This document shows, in pieces, positions 50,994-62,091 of a stretch of DNA of 64,000 bases. Every line of letters begins with the position of its first letter. Positions within the stretch are counted from its first letter, which is position 1. The notes beneath the pieces were generated by a model. That model saw nothing but the letters and a program-made list of their open reading frames with translations, was not told the origin of the DNA and did no database searches. The DNA comes from Cylindrotheca closterium (Eukaryota; Bacillariophyta; Bacillariophyceae; Bacillariales; Bacillariaceae). Location of the stretch: NCBI GenBank assembly GCA_933822405.4, contig CAKOGP040002314.1:97364-161363 (forward strand), read 5' to 3'. Both the position numbers and the translations under genes were made by a program.

Positions 50994-51440
50994 GTACCAG
51001 TACCAAGATATCATAATACGCAACAAACTACAGTCCCAATCAAAATCAGACCGGATATCGTGGAAAATCCGTAGCCGTGGTACAAAACGCGACGTTCGAT
51101 TGACTCGGATTTTAAATTTGATTTATTCGACTGGCAAATGACCGAAATTCTGAAACAAGAGGCAAGAGCACCTTCTTGTACGATAAGACCTTGTTTTGAT
51201 TACAAATCTTGTATTTGTACCAGTACCAAGATATCATAATACGCAACAAACTACAGTCCCAATCAAAATCAGACCGGATATCGTGGAAAATCCGTAGCCG
51301 TGGTACAAAACGCGACGTTCGATTGACTCGGATTTTAAATTTGATTTATTCGACTGGCAAATGACCGAAATTCTGAAACAAGAGGCAAGAGCACCTTCTT
51401 GTACGATAAGACCTTGTTTTGATTACAAATCTTGTATTTG
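50994..51440. repeat. Perfect 223-bp tandem duplication (two copies)
   Basis: Copy 1 is 50994-51216 and copy 2 is 51217-51439. By eye they are identical base for base. The unit starts GTACCAGTACCAAGATATC and ends TACAAATCTTGTATTT. It has no long ORF; the small plus-strand frame at 50935-51141 runs into copy 1 and is not convincing. Full identity suggests a recent event, or an assembly artefact. Confidence 0.92.
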
Positions 51441-53723
51441 AACATCTACTATTTGTTTAATATATATAGTCTATAGGTGTGCGCACTTTCAATTGCAAAT
51501 TTCGGCTTATAATACATGGAATTTTGAAACATTCATCCAAGCCACCTGAAATGTTCGCAAGGAAACCAGAGAAGGGAATCTCATTTCTGCCTCAACATTG
51601 CAAAACAGCACCCAAAGTCGATGCGTGTATATGGTGATAGCTTTTGTCGGGATCCAACCGTGTCTGGATAGCGACACATTGACTGGGATAGATTCTTGGC
51701 CACTTCTGGATTGCATGCCAAATTGACCAGAAAGGTCAAATAGGTGCAGTTCAATCACTTTGACTTTGAAATATTCCATTCCAAACCGCCAAACCTTGTT
51801 TGATATACCCATGGACGACAAATATGTGTTAGAATAAAGAAGATTGAGGAAATCAGGCTAACAATTCGACAATTACAGAATTTTCAACAAACGTACCTCT
51901 TTTCTGGCCCCACTCTGGCCTCTGTCTGCTTGATCTAGACCAAATCTTTGAATAGGTCCCAGAATTTATCGACTGTAGGTATCTAAGAGAGGTCCTGGTG
52001 TATTGTCGAATGGATAGCTGTCTCCATGGCGGCCACAGGGACCTTCATCTGATTTTGACAAGTTTTGCCAAATGATGGACTTGGTTGATAATCTGCACAA
52101 AGACACCCTGATATCGAACACCACACGATTCCAAGGTCCTCAGTATAACAATAGAAGCAACCTCCGCGAAATTATGAAGCTCTTTGTGCCATGAGACTCT
52201 GTGGTGTCCCAAAACCCTTCAAAAACTTCTTTTTGGACGTTGAAGGTAGGCGCCAGCGGTCATTTTTGGGACCAAAGAAACAAATGAGACCAAATCATTT
52301 CATGGGAACAGGGTAGCTAATGTCAATATACAGGTGCTGTTAGCCACGCATCGACTTTGTTGCAGTGGGTGATGAATACAGGTGCCTCAGAACTTACCAC
52401 CATGGTGAAATCAAATCCATCTGCCTTTTTGGTAGATTTTCACTATTTAGAACCATCGGGCATGTAGTTTTTATTTGACATTTTGCTTCTTTGATATCTT
52501 TAGAAGCGTATTCTGCAAAAAAAGCGGGATGCTCGATGTTTTCTTGATGTCAGCAAGGGGTTCGAAGGTTGATGATGGAAATGACGATTTAAAGGCGCGC
52601 AAAAAATGTGAAAGTACTTTGTTAGACCGATTGTGTGATGTGGCCTACTAGTTCTACGTATTCTACTTTGTCCAAAGTATAGTTCATTCTTGGACGTTTC
52701 ATCACTAATCCATGTAAATTTTCAATGTATCCAACACCCTGTAGTGGATTCACAATTATCATGGATAAAGTACTGGAAAAGGTTTCTCAACAATGTTGTA
52801 GTGTTTGAGCTGAAAGCTCAACAATCTCATCTGATAACATGGAAAAGCGAGTGGTTCTCAGCTCATAGGCAATATAGAAGGGATTTGAAGCTTTCACAGT
52901 TTGATTGTTGCCTCATTCTGATCGTCGAATGCTGGCTTGAATTGTTGCTTCGAAGTTTGGCAGCAAGTTTTGGGTTTGCATGGGCATTTTGGAAATTTCT
53001 TGTGCATCCAATCTTCACACAACCACTCCATTTGGGCGACTTGTTTGGTTCCCTCTTGGGTTGTATTGGAGCTTGCAGAGGTTGTTGTTGACCGCGCGCA
53101 CCGCGCTCGTTCAATAGTCACTTTGTTCTTCGCTCCGTCCACCTCCCCCACTACGAGACCAATGGTCATCGCTCGGACGTGCAGGATTTTTGGTGAGGCA
53201 TGGAATTTTGGTCATTTTGGTCAAAAAGAAATTGTCACAGCTTCGGCCAGAGTCATCATGATTGCCAACAATATTCTAGGACAACCTAGCCGATAACTAA
53301 GAGAATATATATTCAAAGCTGCGTTGGTTAATTCTTCTTTTATCATAGTCATCTGATCACTTGAAGTTGCATTTTGGGGGGGATATCCCCATATGGGGAT
53401 ATCTGACCCCCGATCGGTTAATTTTAGAAGACATCAGATTTTCACTAAGGAATGCCAAAAACCACCATGATTTTCTGCAAGAGATGATTGGACGGACCCC
53501 ATTGAAAGATGCAACTGACACGTATAAAAAAGCAAGGACCCCGAGGACGTTTCTTAGTTTTGCCGGCATCATGAACATTGGGACGACTTTCACTCCATCA
53601 GAAATGGGCTTAAAGTTTGGCTTCTGTGGTACTTGTACCGGTGCAGTACCAGGAGGTATTTTGGGTAGTTATTTTGTGGACGTTGGGCCTTTTAAAAAAT
53701 TGCTGTTACAGTAGGGTGGGTAT
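51441..53723. other. 2.3 kb without a recognisable gene
   Basis: Several medium ORFs, none with a family I recognise: minus 51507-51821 (includes NKVWRFGMEYFKVKVIELHL), minus 52894-53169 (Cys-rich, MEWLCEDWMHKKFPKCPC), and plus 53361-53714 (LILEDIRFSLRNAKNHHDFL then GRTPLKDATDTYKKA). Codon runs break off quickly in all frames between them, which fits decayed mobile or host sequence. GGGGATATCCCCATATGGGG near 53378 is a short palindromic patch. GTACCGGTGCAGTACC occurs at 53636. Confidence 0.4.
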
Positions 53724-54968
53724 CTACCATTCGGCACTGTTGTTAAACACTTCATTTCCATCAAATTCATCATCCGACAGAGAAGGTTCGGGGAAAGTGC
53801 AACACGAACAGGTGTCAGAAGCTCCAATCGCGCCAATTTGAGACTTCAGAGCTGAGATGTCACCAAGATGGTGATCTTTTGACTTCACTGCGGATGATAA
53901 GATTTCGTTCAGAGTCATACATATCACATCAAAAGTTGGACGCGATTCAGCATCATCCGAAATACAATCTTCAATCAGCAATGCCGTATTGCGACATGGA
54001 ATGATTTCCGTAGATGGCTTTGGCAGTGTATCACAAGCAGTCAACAGTTCTGCATGACTCGAAATAGACCGTTTTCTTGGTCTCCAGGAATGCTCGAGCG
54101 AAGCAATCTCGTGTAGCATGATTCCAAAGGAATACACATCAGTCTTCAATGAGTAGCCTTCCCCTATTAAAACTTCGGGGGCCATGTATCGGGGAGTCCC
54201 ACAGATTTCTCCGTCACTGCAAAGGGAAAGTTCTCTTGCGAAACCAAAGTCAAGCAGACATACTTTGCCTGTTTCCGCATGGAAACCAACATTGGCGGGC
54301 TTCAGATCCCTCAAAACAATATCTTGCTCGTGCATGTACTTCATGGCTTCTGCAATACCGACAGCTGCGGTCTCAATGCGACCATACATGCTTTCCACGT
54401 TCAGCTTTTTTCGTTTCCCGCTTAGTCTGTTCTTGAGTCCTTTCTTTTTGTTGTCAAAGGAACTCTTAGCATTGTACCATTTGGGAATTCGGTCTCTTAG
54501 TGTGTCTTGCATGACGTCCATGGTGATAAAATAGCCGTCTCCATCCTCACCAAATGATACAGAGAAAGGAGTGGAAGAAACACCTCAGATCTTGATGATA
54601 TTTGGATGGTTGAGCTTTGAGAGATAGTGAGCTTCCATGATGAGGTCTGTGGCCGCTCTATAGAACTGCTCGGTGGACTCGATATTGCCTTCGTTCAAGC
54701 GCTTCATTGCGAGCTGCATTTTTGTAGACTGAGCAACGACGAGGGAGATGTTGCAAAAGGCTCCGTTGCCGAGAGGCAATATTATTTTAATATCTGAGGC
54801 TGGGTGTTGCACAATCCTGTCTTGTCCTTGGATCAGGTGGTTGTACCGTTTGAGTCCTAGCACAACACTGGCAGTGATGATAGATGAATCCAAATCCATT
54901 TCAGATTGATTTGAGATACTGTGGACTTTTTTGGTCTTTTGCTTTTTTGCATTGATTCGTTTGGTCAT
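53724..54968 (-). pseudogene. Protein kinase interrupted by a single in-frame TGA
   Basis: One continuous frame from about 55088 (probable start at the ATG at 54968, MTKRINAKKQK) to 53724 holds a whole protein-kinase domain, broken only by a TGA at 54587-54585 (codon ~128). Before it: the glycine loop LPLGNGAFCNISLV, the Lys in LAMKRLNEG, the helix-C region LIMEAHYLSKLNHPNIIKI. After it: GVSSTPFSVSFGEDGDGYFI, YMHEQDIVLRDLKPANVGF, LLDFGFARE, CGTPRYMAPEV, DVYSFGIMLHEIASLEHSW. The HRD motif is LRD; otherwise the catalytic residues are intact. The family is the TKL/Ser-Thr type common in diatoms. TGA would arise from CGA by one transition. A recent nonsense allele, a sequencing error or stop readthrough are all possible. 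Confidence 0.75.
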
Positions 54969-55049
54969 AGGCAAATTGCATACATTTTTTAATTGGTATA
55001 CCTGATACCAATTCCAGAAAGTTTTTCCATGGTAAATTTTTATACAAAC

Positions 55050-55206
55050 GCGCCGTAGGAAATCTACCGACCGAATGTAAAACCCCATGGGCGCATCGTA
55101 CTTTAAAGCGTGGGCCAGTTTGCGATTTTTTTCTATGAACGTGCTGTAGGAAATTTACAGAACGAATGTAAAACCATACAGGCGCATGGTACTTGAAAGC
55201 CGGAGA
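55050..55206. repeat. Imperfect tandem repeat with 91-bp period
   Basis: CGCCGTAGGAAATCTACCGA (from 55051) and TGCTGTAGGAAATTTACAGA (from 55142) begin two related ~65-bp segments, each continuing CGAATGTAAAACC and ending near TTGAAAGC/TTTAAAGC. It lies directly upstream of the kinase reading frame. Confidence 0.75.
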
Positions 55207-56184
55207 TTCTGTACGTCGCCAATCTTGCAGCAACCAACCGGTCAAAAAACCAACATCACCAACAAACCAAACCACAATGATGGTATTGAATGAAATTGTG
55301 AAGCCTACCTCTCCATTTTCTTTTTGAAAAATCAACAATTTCTTATATTATTGGATGTCTGCACTATGCTTTTTTTATTTTGCAACCATTAGCAACCCTT
55401 GTGTTGCTTGCCATAATTCGACCTTTGTCGCAACAAAATTTTCCTTCCATTATTTCTTCCTCCTGTTGCTTCAAACAAACTCCGAAATTTATTCACGCAG
55501 TGTTTCTTTTCTGACTATCAAATCAGGATAATGTTATCATTGTCAACAAAGAAGGTACTGCAAGCAAGAAGAAGGCAACATCAGCCAAATCTTCTCCTGA
55601 TTGATTCTTTTCACTGATGAATGCCAGACAAGGTTTAGCAAAATCCCTAAGACATATTACTAGACATCTTACCAGACATAATGCTTATAATTATAATAAG
55701 AAAGAACAACACCAGCGACAAATAAATTTGTGAGTTTCTACAAAGACAGCCATAGCAATTTTCAATGGGCCCCTGTCAGGGTTGAGAGATTGGGGTGGAC
55801 CCAGGCTAAGCACGTACGTACAGTGAAATCTTCTATAGAAATTGAATCATTATGGTAGCATAGTTTGATGCTTTGGCTATGAACAACTATTTTAAAGAAC
55901 ACATAATAATGATAGCTACTATTTAGAGAAACTTATTGTACATAAAATTCACTTGAAAGGTCCAAGCGTCCCAAATTTCACATAATGGATCAGTTTCCCA
56001 CAGTTGGAACCCACCTGGAACCCAGAACCATGACATCTTGCACCGTTGAACTGCACGTTCACTTCCAGATCGTATCCCAGCAACACAAGCCAAGTGCAAC
56101 GTAGCACTTCAAGTAAAACTGCCCTTGCCTTTTGAGTACTTTGGTTGCATACAAGTTTGACACTCCATGCTCATCAAGTGTGTT
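55207..56184. other. AT-rich intergenic region
   Basis: About 980 bp, AT-rich, no ORF of interest and no recognised repeat. Nothing supported. Confidence 0.4.
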
Positions 56185-56737
56185 TCAAAATCCTTTATCA
56201 AACACATTGGTTAATGATTTGTCAGACGATGTATCTGCCTCTGAAAACTTCCGCTGCTCCACCAGTACCTCTAAGTCTTTGATCATTTGAGAATCGGTGA
56301 TTCTAACAGTCTTTAGAGGCATTTCTCTTATCCATCCGCAGAGTTGATTGCTGACTCCTGCCTTGGCGCATGTCACGCCAGCTGTATCATACATCACAAT
56401 TCTCTCCCTGCTTCTCCGATCAAAGTAGAAATCCCATTTCTTTTCGTGCAACTTTGCATCTTCTTTGTAGGTAGCATACATTGGCCACCAATTGTGTGTT
56501 CCCTGTTCAAGCGATAATTTCTTCTTCAGTATTCTTCGAAGTGGGTTCAGGGAGCTCTTGTACATTTTCAAAAAATCTTGCCATACGTCCATACTTGAAC
56601 TCAAAATAGAACAACCACTCCTCAAGCCAAGTAACTTTCAAAGTTGTCTCAAAAAGTTGTTTCAAATTACCATTACACACCACTGTTGCATATGATAGTA
56701 GATCTTGCAAATTGTCGAATCTTGTGCAAGCTGCCAT
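56185..56737 (-). pseudogene. Decayed DDE-type transposase fragment
   Basis: Two overlapping minus-strand frames join in order. The first (56737-56507) has FDNLQDLLSYATVVCNGNLK, then TWLEEWLFYFEFKYGRMARF. The second (to 56185) has WWPMYATYKEDAKLHEKKWD, RIVMYDTAGVTCAKAGVSNQ, LCGWIREMP and a C-terminal TNVFDKGF. The W-x-E-E-W-x-F-Y-F-E block, the Asp in MYDTAGV, the SQLCGW-like stretch and the D-K-G-F end resemble DDE (DDE_Tnp_4-like) transposases that are abundant in diatoms. That is a remembered pattern; no search was possible. A frameshift lies near 56570, and the protein stops just after DKGF, before the rest of the catalytic domain. The ORF at 56757-57059 upstream (HVYCWALGGHDGCGSKKTPP) could belong to the same element. 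Confidence 0.5.
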
Positions 56738-57059
56738 CCTCTCGTCATCTGCTTTCTTATGAAACCATCATCTTCCTTTGATCACCAAGGAACAGGCCAA
56801 TGACTTCCTTGGTGCTTCTTCTGGAGCTTGGTGTATAGGAGCTCGGCCTCTCCTTCACCGCCTGTTCAGTTTCCTTCACCTCTCTTAGTAGCACTGCTTC
56901 CATGGGATAATCAGGAGCCACTAATTTGGGAGGGGTCTTTTTACTGCCACACCCGTCATGACCTCCTAGTGCCCAGCAGTAAACATGCTTCTTACCTCTC
57001 AAGGTGAGGCATTTTGACCTCAAGCCTGATGGGGAGAAATCAGCATTGCTACAAGGCAT

Positions 57060-59213
57060 TGCCTGGTTCTTGGAATGCTTCCTCCATTAACCCGCCACCA
57101 TCGGAGATGATCTTTGATCATTCTTCGTTTGCATGCTGCTACGCCTGCTTCTGCTCTTCTTCTGGCTTCTCCTTTGGTTCCTTCCCTACATGCCTCCGCT
57201 CATACTGGTGCTCTTCTGGCGGTCACAACTGCATCCTCCAGGCACCCTCGCACTTCCCCCTGCCCCTCTGAAGCGGGAGGAATAACAAAGAAGCCACCCC
57301 TGGCATTGTTCACGCTCTTAAATCTTTGCTGGGTCTGCCTGCATATCGCATGTCCCCAAAGGCATCTGGTGGACCGGACGCAGCTGCTACTTGTAGGTAT
57401 GAACACCTCTATTCCCATCTGGAATCCTTTACAGCACGCTGCTTTATCATCAAGGACGCTAGCTACTTTAGCTATGGCAAGCGCTGCTGTACGGGTGCAC
57501 GATTGAATCCAGTCCAATTGTAATATGTTCCATCAACCGCATCGGTGATGTCCTGTACCAGTAGTACCATGATATATACACTGTCTGATCAAAAACTCTG
57601 CCCACAGGTCATCATTAAGTCTCATGATGTCTTTCATAATTTTTAAATTATAAGTACAACATCCTGGACCTGTTAGCTATCATACAGTACAGTGTAGCAA
57701 TGCAAAAAAATACTTCAGGTACAGTACACTGCCTGGTACCTGATATGTGCACCTGATACGGGCTACCTGCCTGCTACCAGTTCGGTACTGGTACCTGCTA
57801 CTACATACTCCAATCTCCATAGCAGATTTATACCAATTTCCCGGAACGCTGGTTTGACAATCAACTACCTTGGACAGCACCGTCTGTTTGCAGACTGAAT
57901 TTTTGCCCCCAAAAAAAAGAAACATCTTATATATATGGCATCAAACACTGGTATCCCTCATGCAGGTATATTATTTGAAAGAAAAAAAGGCAAATAAACA
58001 TTCATTGACAAAAGCTTCATCATACTGGGATATCTCCAGTTTTATACTTCTCATTTTCATAGATGGAACCAGCAAAGGCACAGTCTGACGTCACCGCAGT
58101 TCCATCCAAACCCCCCCCGTAAACTCCTTTGACAGCACAAAGGCCAAATCTCGCGCATTAGAGTGCTCTTGAGAACCTGAGGTAGGTTGGTCTCAAGGAA
58201 TCACGCTTTGAATAATGGTCCACCGTCTTCAATGCGCCCTTGCATCTTTCCCCATTTGTCTCTCTGCCACACCATCTGTTGATGGCATTCAACAAATCCT
58301 TGTCCACCGTTGAGGCTATCAATCCTGTAGCCGTGTTCTGCACCTCCTGCTCTAGTACTCTGACAAAAATCGTCTTTGTACTCCAATAATCTTGGCACTC
58401 CAAAATTTCTCTGAAACAATCTTCCGCTTGTTCTTCATTCAAAATGTATTAACTCCACCAGTCAACGTATCCATCGCCCCAGTGTCCTCCTTGATTTGAT
58501 GTCTATCATTTGTTGAAGCAACAGACAAAAATGTAAGCAATCGCGGAGGCAGCAAAATGCAGTCATAAAGGATGCATTGTTGTTCATGATTCGTGTGACA
58601 ATTGGATTCAGTTGACCAATTGTTGTCCTCGTCTTGACCATTTTTTCACATAACAAGTGACACCTTGGTTTTAGTGGCACTTCTTCCCCCCACGTTAACC
58701 TGTAGACAAATGATATGGAGGAGACAGCACAAAGAGATCAATGCCCGGACCTGATGAAACAGAGAAGTTCATTTCCCCCAAATGAAGAAGAATAAGCAGA
58801 GCGTAGGACGTTGAAAAAATTGTGAACAAAGACAACAACCCAGACACAATTACTAAAGAGATGATCAATTTCTTTTTCCTTGGAAGTCGTTGTATTTCTC
58901 AGTTTCTTCACAAACAACTTCGTGCTGAAAATAAAGTGTGCTGTTGCAAATTCCTTTCGAATCGTACCATACACAGGCACTTTTAGTACCTTGTACCTGG
59001 TACCTTTGTTAGATGGTGAAAGGATCTTCTTTGTGTGTTGTCTGAACCTGCTTTGTTGAGATGGTCCCTGCGTTGTTCCCACTTGGCCAGGAGCACAAAC
59101 GGGGCTGTTCTTTCCTCTACACACTTCAATATTGGACTACTTATGGGCGTCATTTCTACTCTTTTCTGTGATTCATTGTATCCAGATTTGATTTGTACCT
59201 CTCTAAATGTTTC
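57060..59213. other. Gene-poor region with scattered ORF fragments
   Basis: Only fragments: minus 57200-57517 and plus 57114-57506 overlap and are probably shadows of decayed sequence. Minus 58158-58442 (EEQAEDCFREILECQDYWST) is the most protein-like, but unrecognised. 57715-57800 is dense in GGTACCTG/CAGGTACC and related GTAC words; more of these (CCTGGTACC) lie at 58990-59005. Confidence 0.4.
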
Positions 59214-59229
59214 TCAGTTTAAGCAAATA

Positions 59230-59560
59230 ATATGGCCCACACAGAATTCAGACATGACATGAAGGCCCACACAAAGGCCCACACGGAATTCAGACATCGT
59301 ACGACTGTCCACACAAATGTCCACACAGAATTCACAACAAGTGATAGTACCAGAAATGTGTAGACAGGCGCGTGTTTCCGTGTGTGCCTTTGTGTGATGT
59401 CTGAATTCCGTGTGTGCCTTTGTGTGTGCCTGTGTGTGTGCCTGTGTGTGGGCCTTTGTGTGGGCCTTTGTGTGGGCCTTCATATGATGTCTGAACTCCG
59501 TGTGGGCCTTTGCGTGGGTGATGTCTGAATTCCGTGTGGGCCTTCCATCTTTTAAACGGA
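59230..59560. repeat. GT-rich minisatellite in inverted orientation
   Basis: The left part (about 59230-59335) carries GGCCCACACAAAGGCCCACAC and CACACGGAATTCAGACATC. The right part (about 59385-59550) carries the reverse complements, GATGTCTGAATTCCGTGTG and GTGTGGGCCTTT units, in several copies. The two arms, separated by ~50 bp, could form a long hairpin. The minus-strand ORF across it (AHTKAHTQAHTKAHT) is just the translated repeat. Confidence 0.8.
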
Positions 59561-59600
59561 GCTGATTAGAGCAAATATTTTCTTATTGAAAACTGAATTC

Positions 59601-59641
59601 GGTTTTGAACCCCCTAAGTAGCTTGTAAGTGGGTCAAAACC
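59601..59641. repeat. Short inverted repeat
   Basis: GGTTTTGAACCCC and GGGTCAAAACC pair around a ~15-nt loop just right of the GT-rich minisatellite. It could mark an element end, but there is no further evidence. Confidence 0.55.
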
Positions 59642-59814
59642 GTGCTACAAAGGGTGATTTTTCACTGCCATAACACAAAATTCTCAATCCACACATTTCT
59701 GCGGGGTATCCCAGCATCCCAAAACAAAAGCAGAGGAAGAGAGATGAGAGATGTCACAAGCGCCGCTGCCGCTTGTACCACCAGGAGATATCTCTCAATG
59801 ATTAGGACGACTCC

Positions 59815-60252
59815 TTGCTGGAAGACGTCTCTCACAAGTTTACCAAAGTGACTGTCAAAGGGAAGACAAAGATCAATAAGCAACCTCCAAAGCCGGCTAT
59901 GGCACCGACTCTGGAGCATGACGGCCCGGTTCTCACTCCCGCGCAGCAGCGCCATGCGAAGGAAGCAGAGAGGAAGAGAAAAATGGATTTGGAGAACAAT
60001 GTTCCTAGTTCTTTGTTTATCATGGTGTTACCCGGTGAGATGGAAGGGACCTACTTGTTCATCAGTAGGTTGAAATATGCTGCCTTGGCAAGGAACGTAC
60101 TGAATGGACTGTTTCCATTCTTTACACATCATTTGGGGGAGTTGACGACTACTCAAGCCAATAGGGTGATTGCGAAGTGGCGACCTACTGTTGCAAGGAA
60201 ATTGCTATCTCTTGCATCAGCCTTCTGTCGACTGGCAGATGCATCAATTTGA
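59815..60252 (+). CDS. Unrecognised ORF, possible mobile-element remnant
   Basis: A 145-aa frame beginning MLEDVSHKFTKVTVKGKTKI; the frame is open upstream back to a TAG at 59802. It contains a Pro/Lys-rich part (KQPPKPAMAPTLEHDGPVLT), a basic helix (AQQRHAKEAERKRKMDLENN), and a more ordered part (LFISRLKYAALARNVLNGLF then TTTQANRVIAKWRPTVARKL). No family is recognised. Its setting among decayed transposon-like DNA and repeats suggests it may come from a mobile element. It could also be an exon of a gene that I cannot complete. Low confidence that it is expressed. Confidence 0.3.
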   Translation: MLEDVSHKFTKVTVKGKTKINKQPPKPAMAPTLEHDGPVLTPAQQRHAKEAERKRKMDLENNVPSSLFIMVLPGEMEGTYLFISRLKYAALARNVLNGLFPFFTHHLGELTTTQANRVIAKWRPTVARKLLSLASAFCRLADASI

Positions 60253-61650
60253 TTTCCCTTTATGGACGTTCAAATGTTGGCATCATTCCCACGGACAGCT
60301 AGGCACAACACCACTGATCTGCAGCCTCACCATGCCAAGATACAAACTGCTGGCTCTGACCCTCTTTGCTTCTCCTTAGACTACAACCAGCCGCCTTTTT
60401 GATGCTTGTACCAACCTCAATGTTCTGGAACACTGTGCCCATGGGACGCTCTCCATTCATTTGGATCGATATATTCAGGGTAGAAGGGAGCAAGAACATA
60501 AGGTTAAATCAAGCTTCAATACAGGCAAGCACAACAAAAGAAAAAACACAGAAAACAAAATAAAAATACGCCGCCTCGAGTGGCAAGATCGTCTCTCTAC
60601 ATGTGCAAGGGTGCAATGTAATATGCAATAGAGCAACTTCCTTGGGATTGGATGCCTCAAACTGGTTCAACAGTACTGGACTCACCTCCGTATGGTAAAT
60701 GGCCATGACAGCCGCTAACAGCAATCTAGAAACTTGAGATAGTTTTAACACGATTAATGCATCAGATTTATAATAATAATAATAATAATAGCTGCTTGAT
60801 TGCATGCTCTTATGTAGAGATATTGTAAACAGAAAGTTCACTAGTATTTTGTCTTCTTCGATTTTCCTCTTCAATGTTTCCAGTTTGTTTGGTTTGGGTG
60901 AGCATTTTGATTGGCTGGAAATGTGCAGGTGGCTGGAAAGGTGCGATGTGCGTACATAGTGTACCATGTTATACAAGTAACATAATGCGTACACATAGAT
61001 CGACAGTATTACCACAGTACCGGTACAGCCTGTGTTAAATGGAGCAGCACATCTGCCTGTCATGCACGCATGCCTCACCTCTCAGATTCAAACTCAGCAT
61101 TCAATACATCTACCGGTACCAGTACCGGTACTGTGGGAGATATCTCATAATCTTTCTAAAGTACAGTAAAGTACCAATTACAACATCTTGTCCCTATTAG
61201 GCACTGGTGCACGATCAATAGTATGATAGAGGGAACAATACTGGTAGTGAAAAGACAAAAGCGAGATGAATACAAGAGTATTCTTGATTGATAAATACTG
61301 TATGCTAGTATGCAGCCAGGAGCAAGCAGAATGCAGTCAGCATAGCAAGCCAACTGTCTGGTCCTGCAAGGTTTGGGTTGCCCAAGAATGTACTGTACAG
61401 TACCTGCTGGCATGATATGCAACCATTAAAAGGCCTCCTCCTGCTTCCTGCCTCCTAGTACCTGAGCTGAAGAACTCCTCCTGATCAGAGTATTTGTTTA
61501 AAACAAACCTGAAAACTCTCATCCAGGGGACTTTGGTGGAACTGTCAAAGTACTGTACCAGGAGATACTTTAACTGTCGCCAAGGGTTGGATTGTTGCAA
61601 TAGGTTTGCTTGAGAGACCTTTCAAATTTGTCAGCATAATGCTGGAAAGG
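60253..61650. other. Intergenic region with TAA microsatellite and GTAC palindromes
   Basis: (TAA)n at 60770-60790. TACCGGTA at 61018, 61111 and 61123, the last two within TACCGGTACCAGTACCGGTA. GTACTGTACAGTACCTG near 61389. No gene was supported. Confidence 0.5.
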
Positions 61651-62091
61651 TTAATCCTCAACAGCATCTTGGAGGTCCATTGGAGAGGGTGCTCGGGCGC
61701 TGGAGACCTTTTGGATGGTCTTGTCTTCCTCATCATCGGAAACTGATTTGATGACACCGCCAGAATCATCAGGAATACCCCAAAAGGGTGCAAAGAATGG
61801 GCAAGATCTGACCATTTTTGCTTGTTCTTTTTGGACAAAATGACTTCTGAAATAATAGATATCCCAGTTTGCTTTCTGACCGTGAAGAATCTTGACCTTA
61901 TCCTCCTCGCCATCAGCAATTTTGTCGCTGTCATTGTCGTCCAACAGGCCCAAAAAGGCAGAGGCATCAAATGGGCAGTTTTTGGCCACTTTTCCCTGTT
62001 CTTTTTGGACAAGGCTAACAGGAGCATAATATGAATCATTTTTTGATACTGTTTGTGCTCTGGGGACCTTGCCTGTCTTTCTTTTGCTCAT
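61651..62091 (-). CDS. Unrecognised 146-aa protein with two internal repeats
   Basis: Start at the ATG at 62091 (MSKRKTGKVPRAQTV). Two ~50-residue repeats follow one another: YYAPVSLVQKEQGKVAKNCP then FDASAFLGLLDDNDSDK and EEDK, and YYFRSHFVQKEQAKMVRSCP then FFAPFWGIPDDSGG and DDEEDK. The shared core is VQKEQ-x-K, a CPF-x-A/P block, DD and a final EEDK. Repetition at protein level with substitutions suggests a once-functional coding sequence. I do not recognise the family. No signal peptide or membrane segment; acidic and basic patches alternate. It lies in a gene-poor region with short palindromes. Confidence 0.4.
   Translation of the reverse strand: MSKRKTGKVPRAQTVSKNDSYYAPVSLVQKEQGKVAKNCPFDASAFLGLLDDNDSDKIADGEEDKVKILHGQKANWDIYYFRSHFVQKEQAKMVRSCPFFAPFWGIPDDSGGVIKSVSDDEEDKTIQKVSSARAPSPMDLQDAVED

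Noticed and set aside
52894..53169. Cys-rich minus-strand ORF as a zinc-finger gene
   Set aside because: The cysteines do not fall into a recognisable pair pattern, and both flanks are littered with stops in all frames.
54585..54587. TGA in the kinase as a selenocysteine codon
   Set aside because: The position is a loop in the kinase fold where Arg fits, no kinase of this type uses selenocysteine, and no SECIS hairpin was looked for with software. A nonsense change is simpler.
59214..59483. AHTKAHTQ repeat protein, or a CRISPR-like array
   Set aside because: The ORF is only the translated GT-rich minisatellite. The units are adjacent 12-18 bp repeats without unique spacers, and the genome is eukaryotic.
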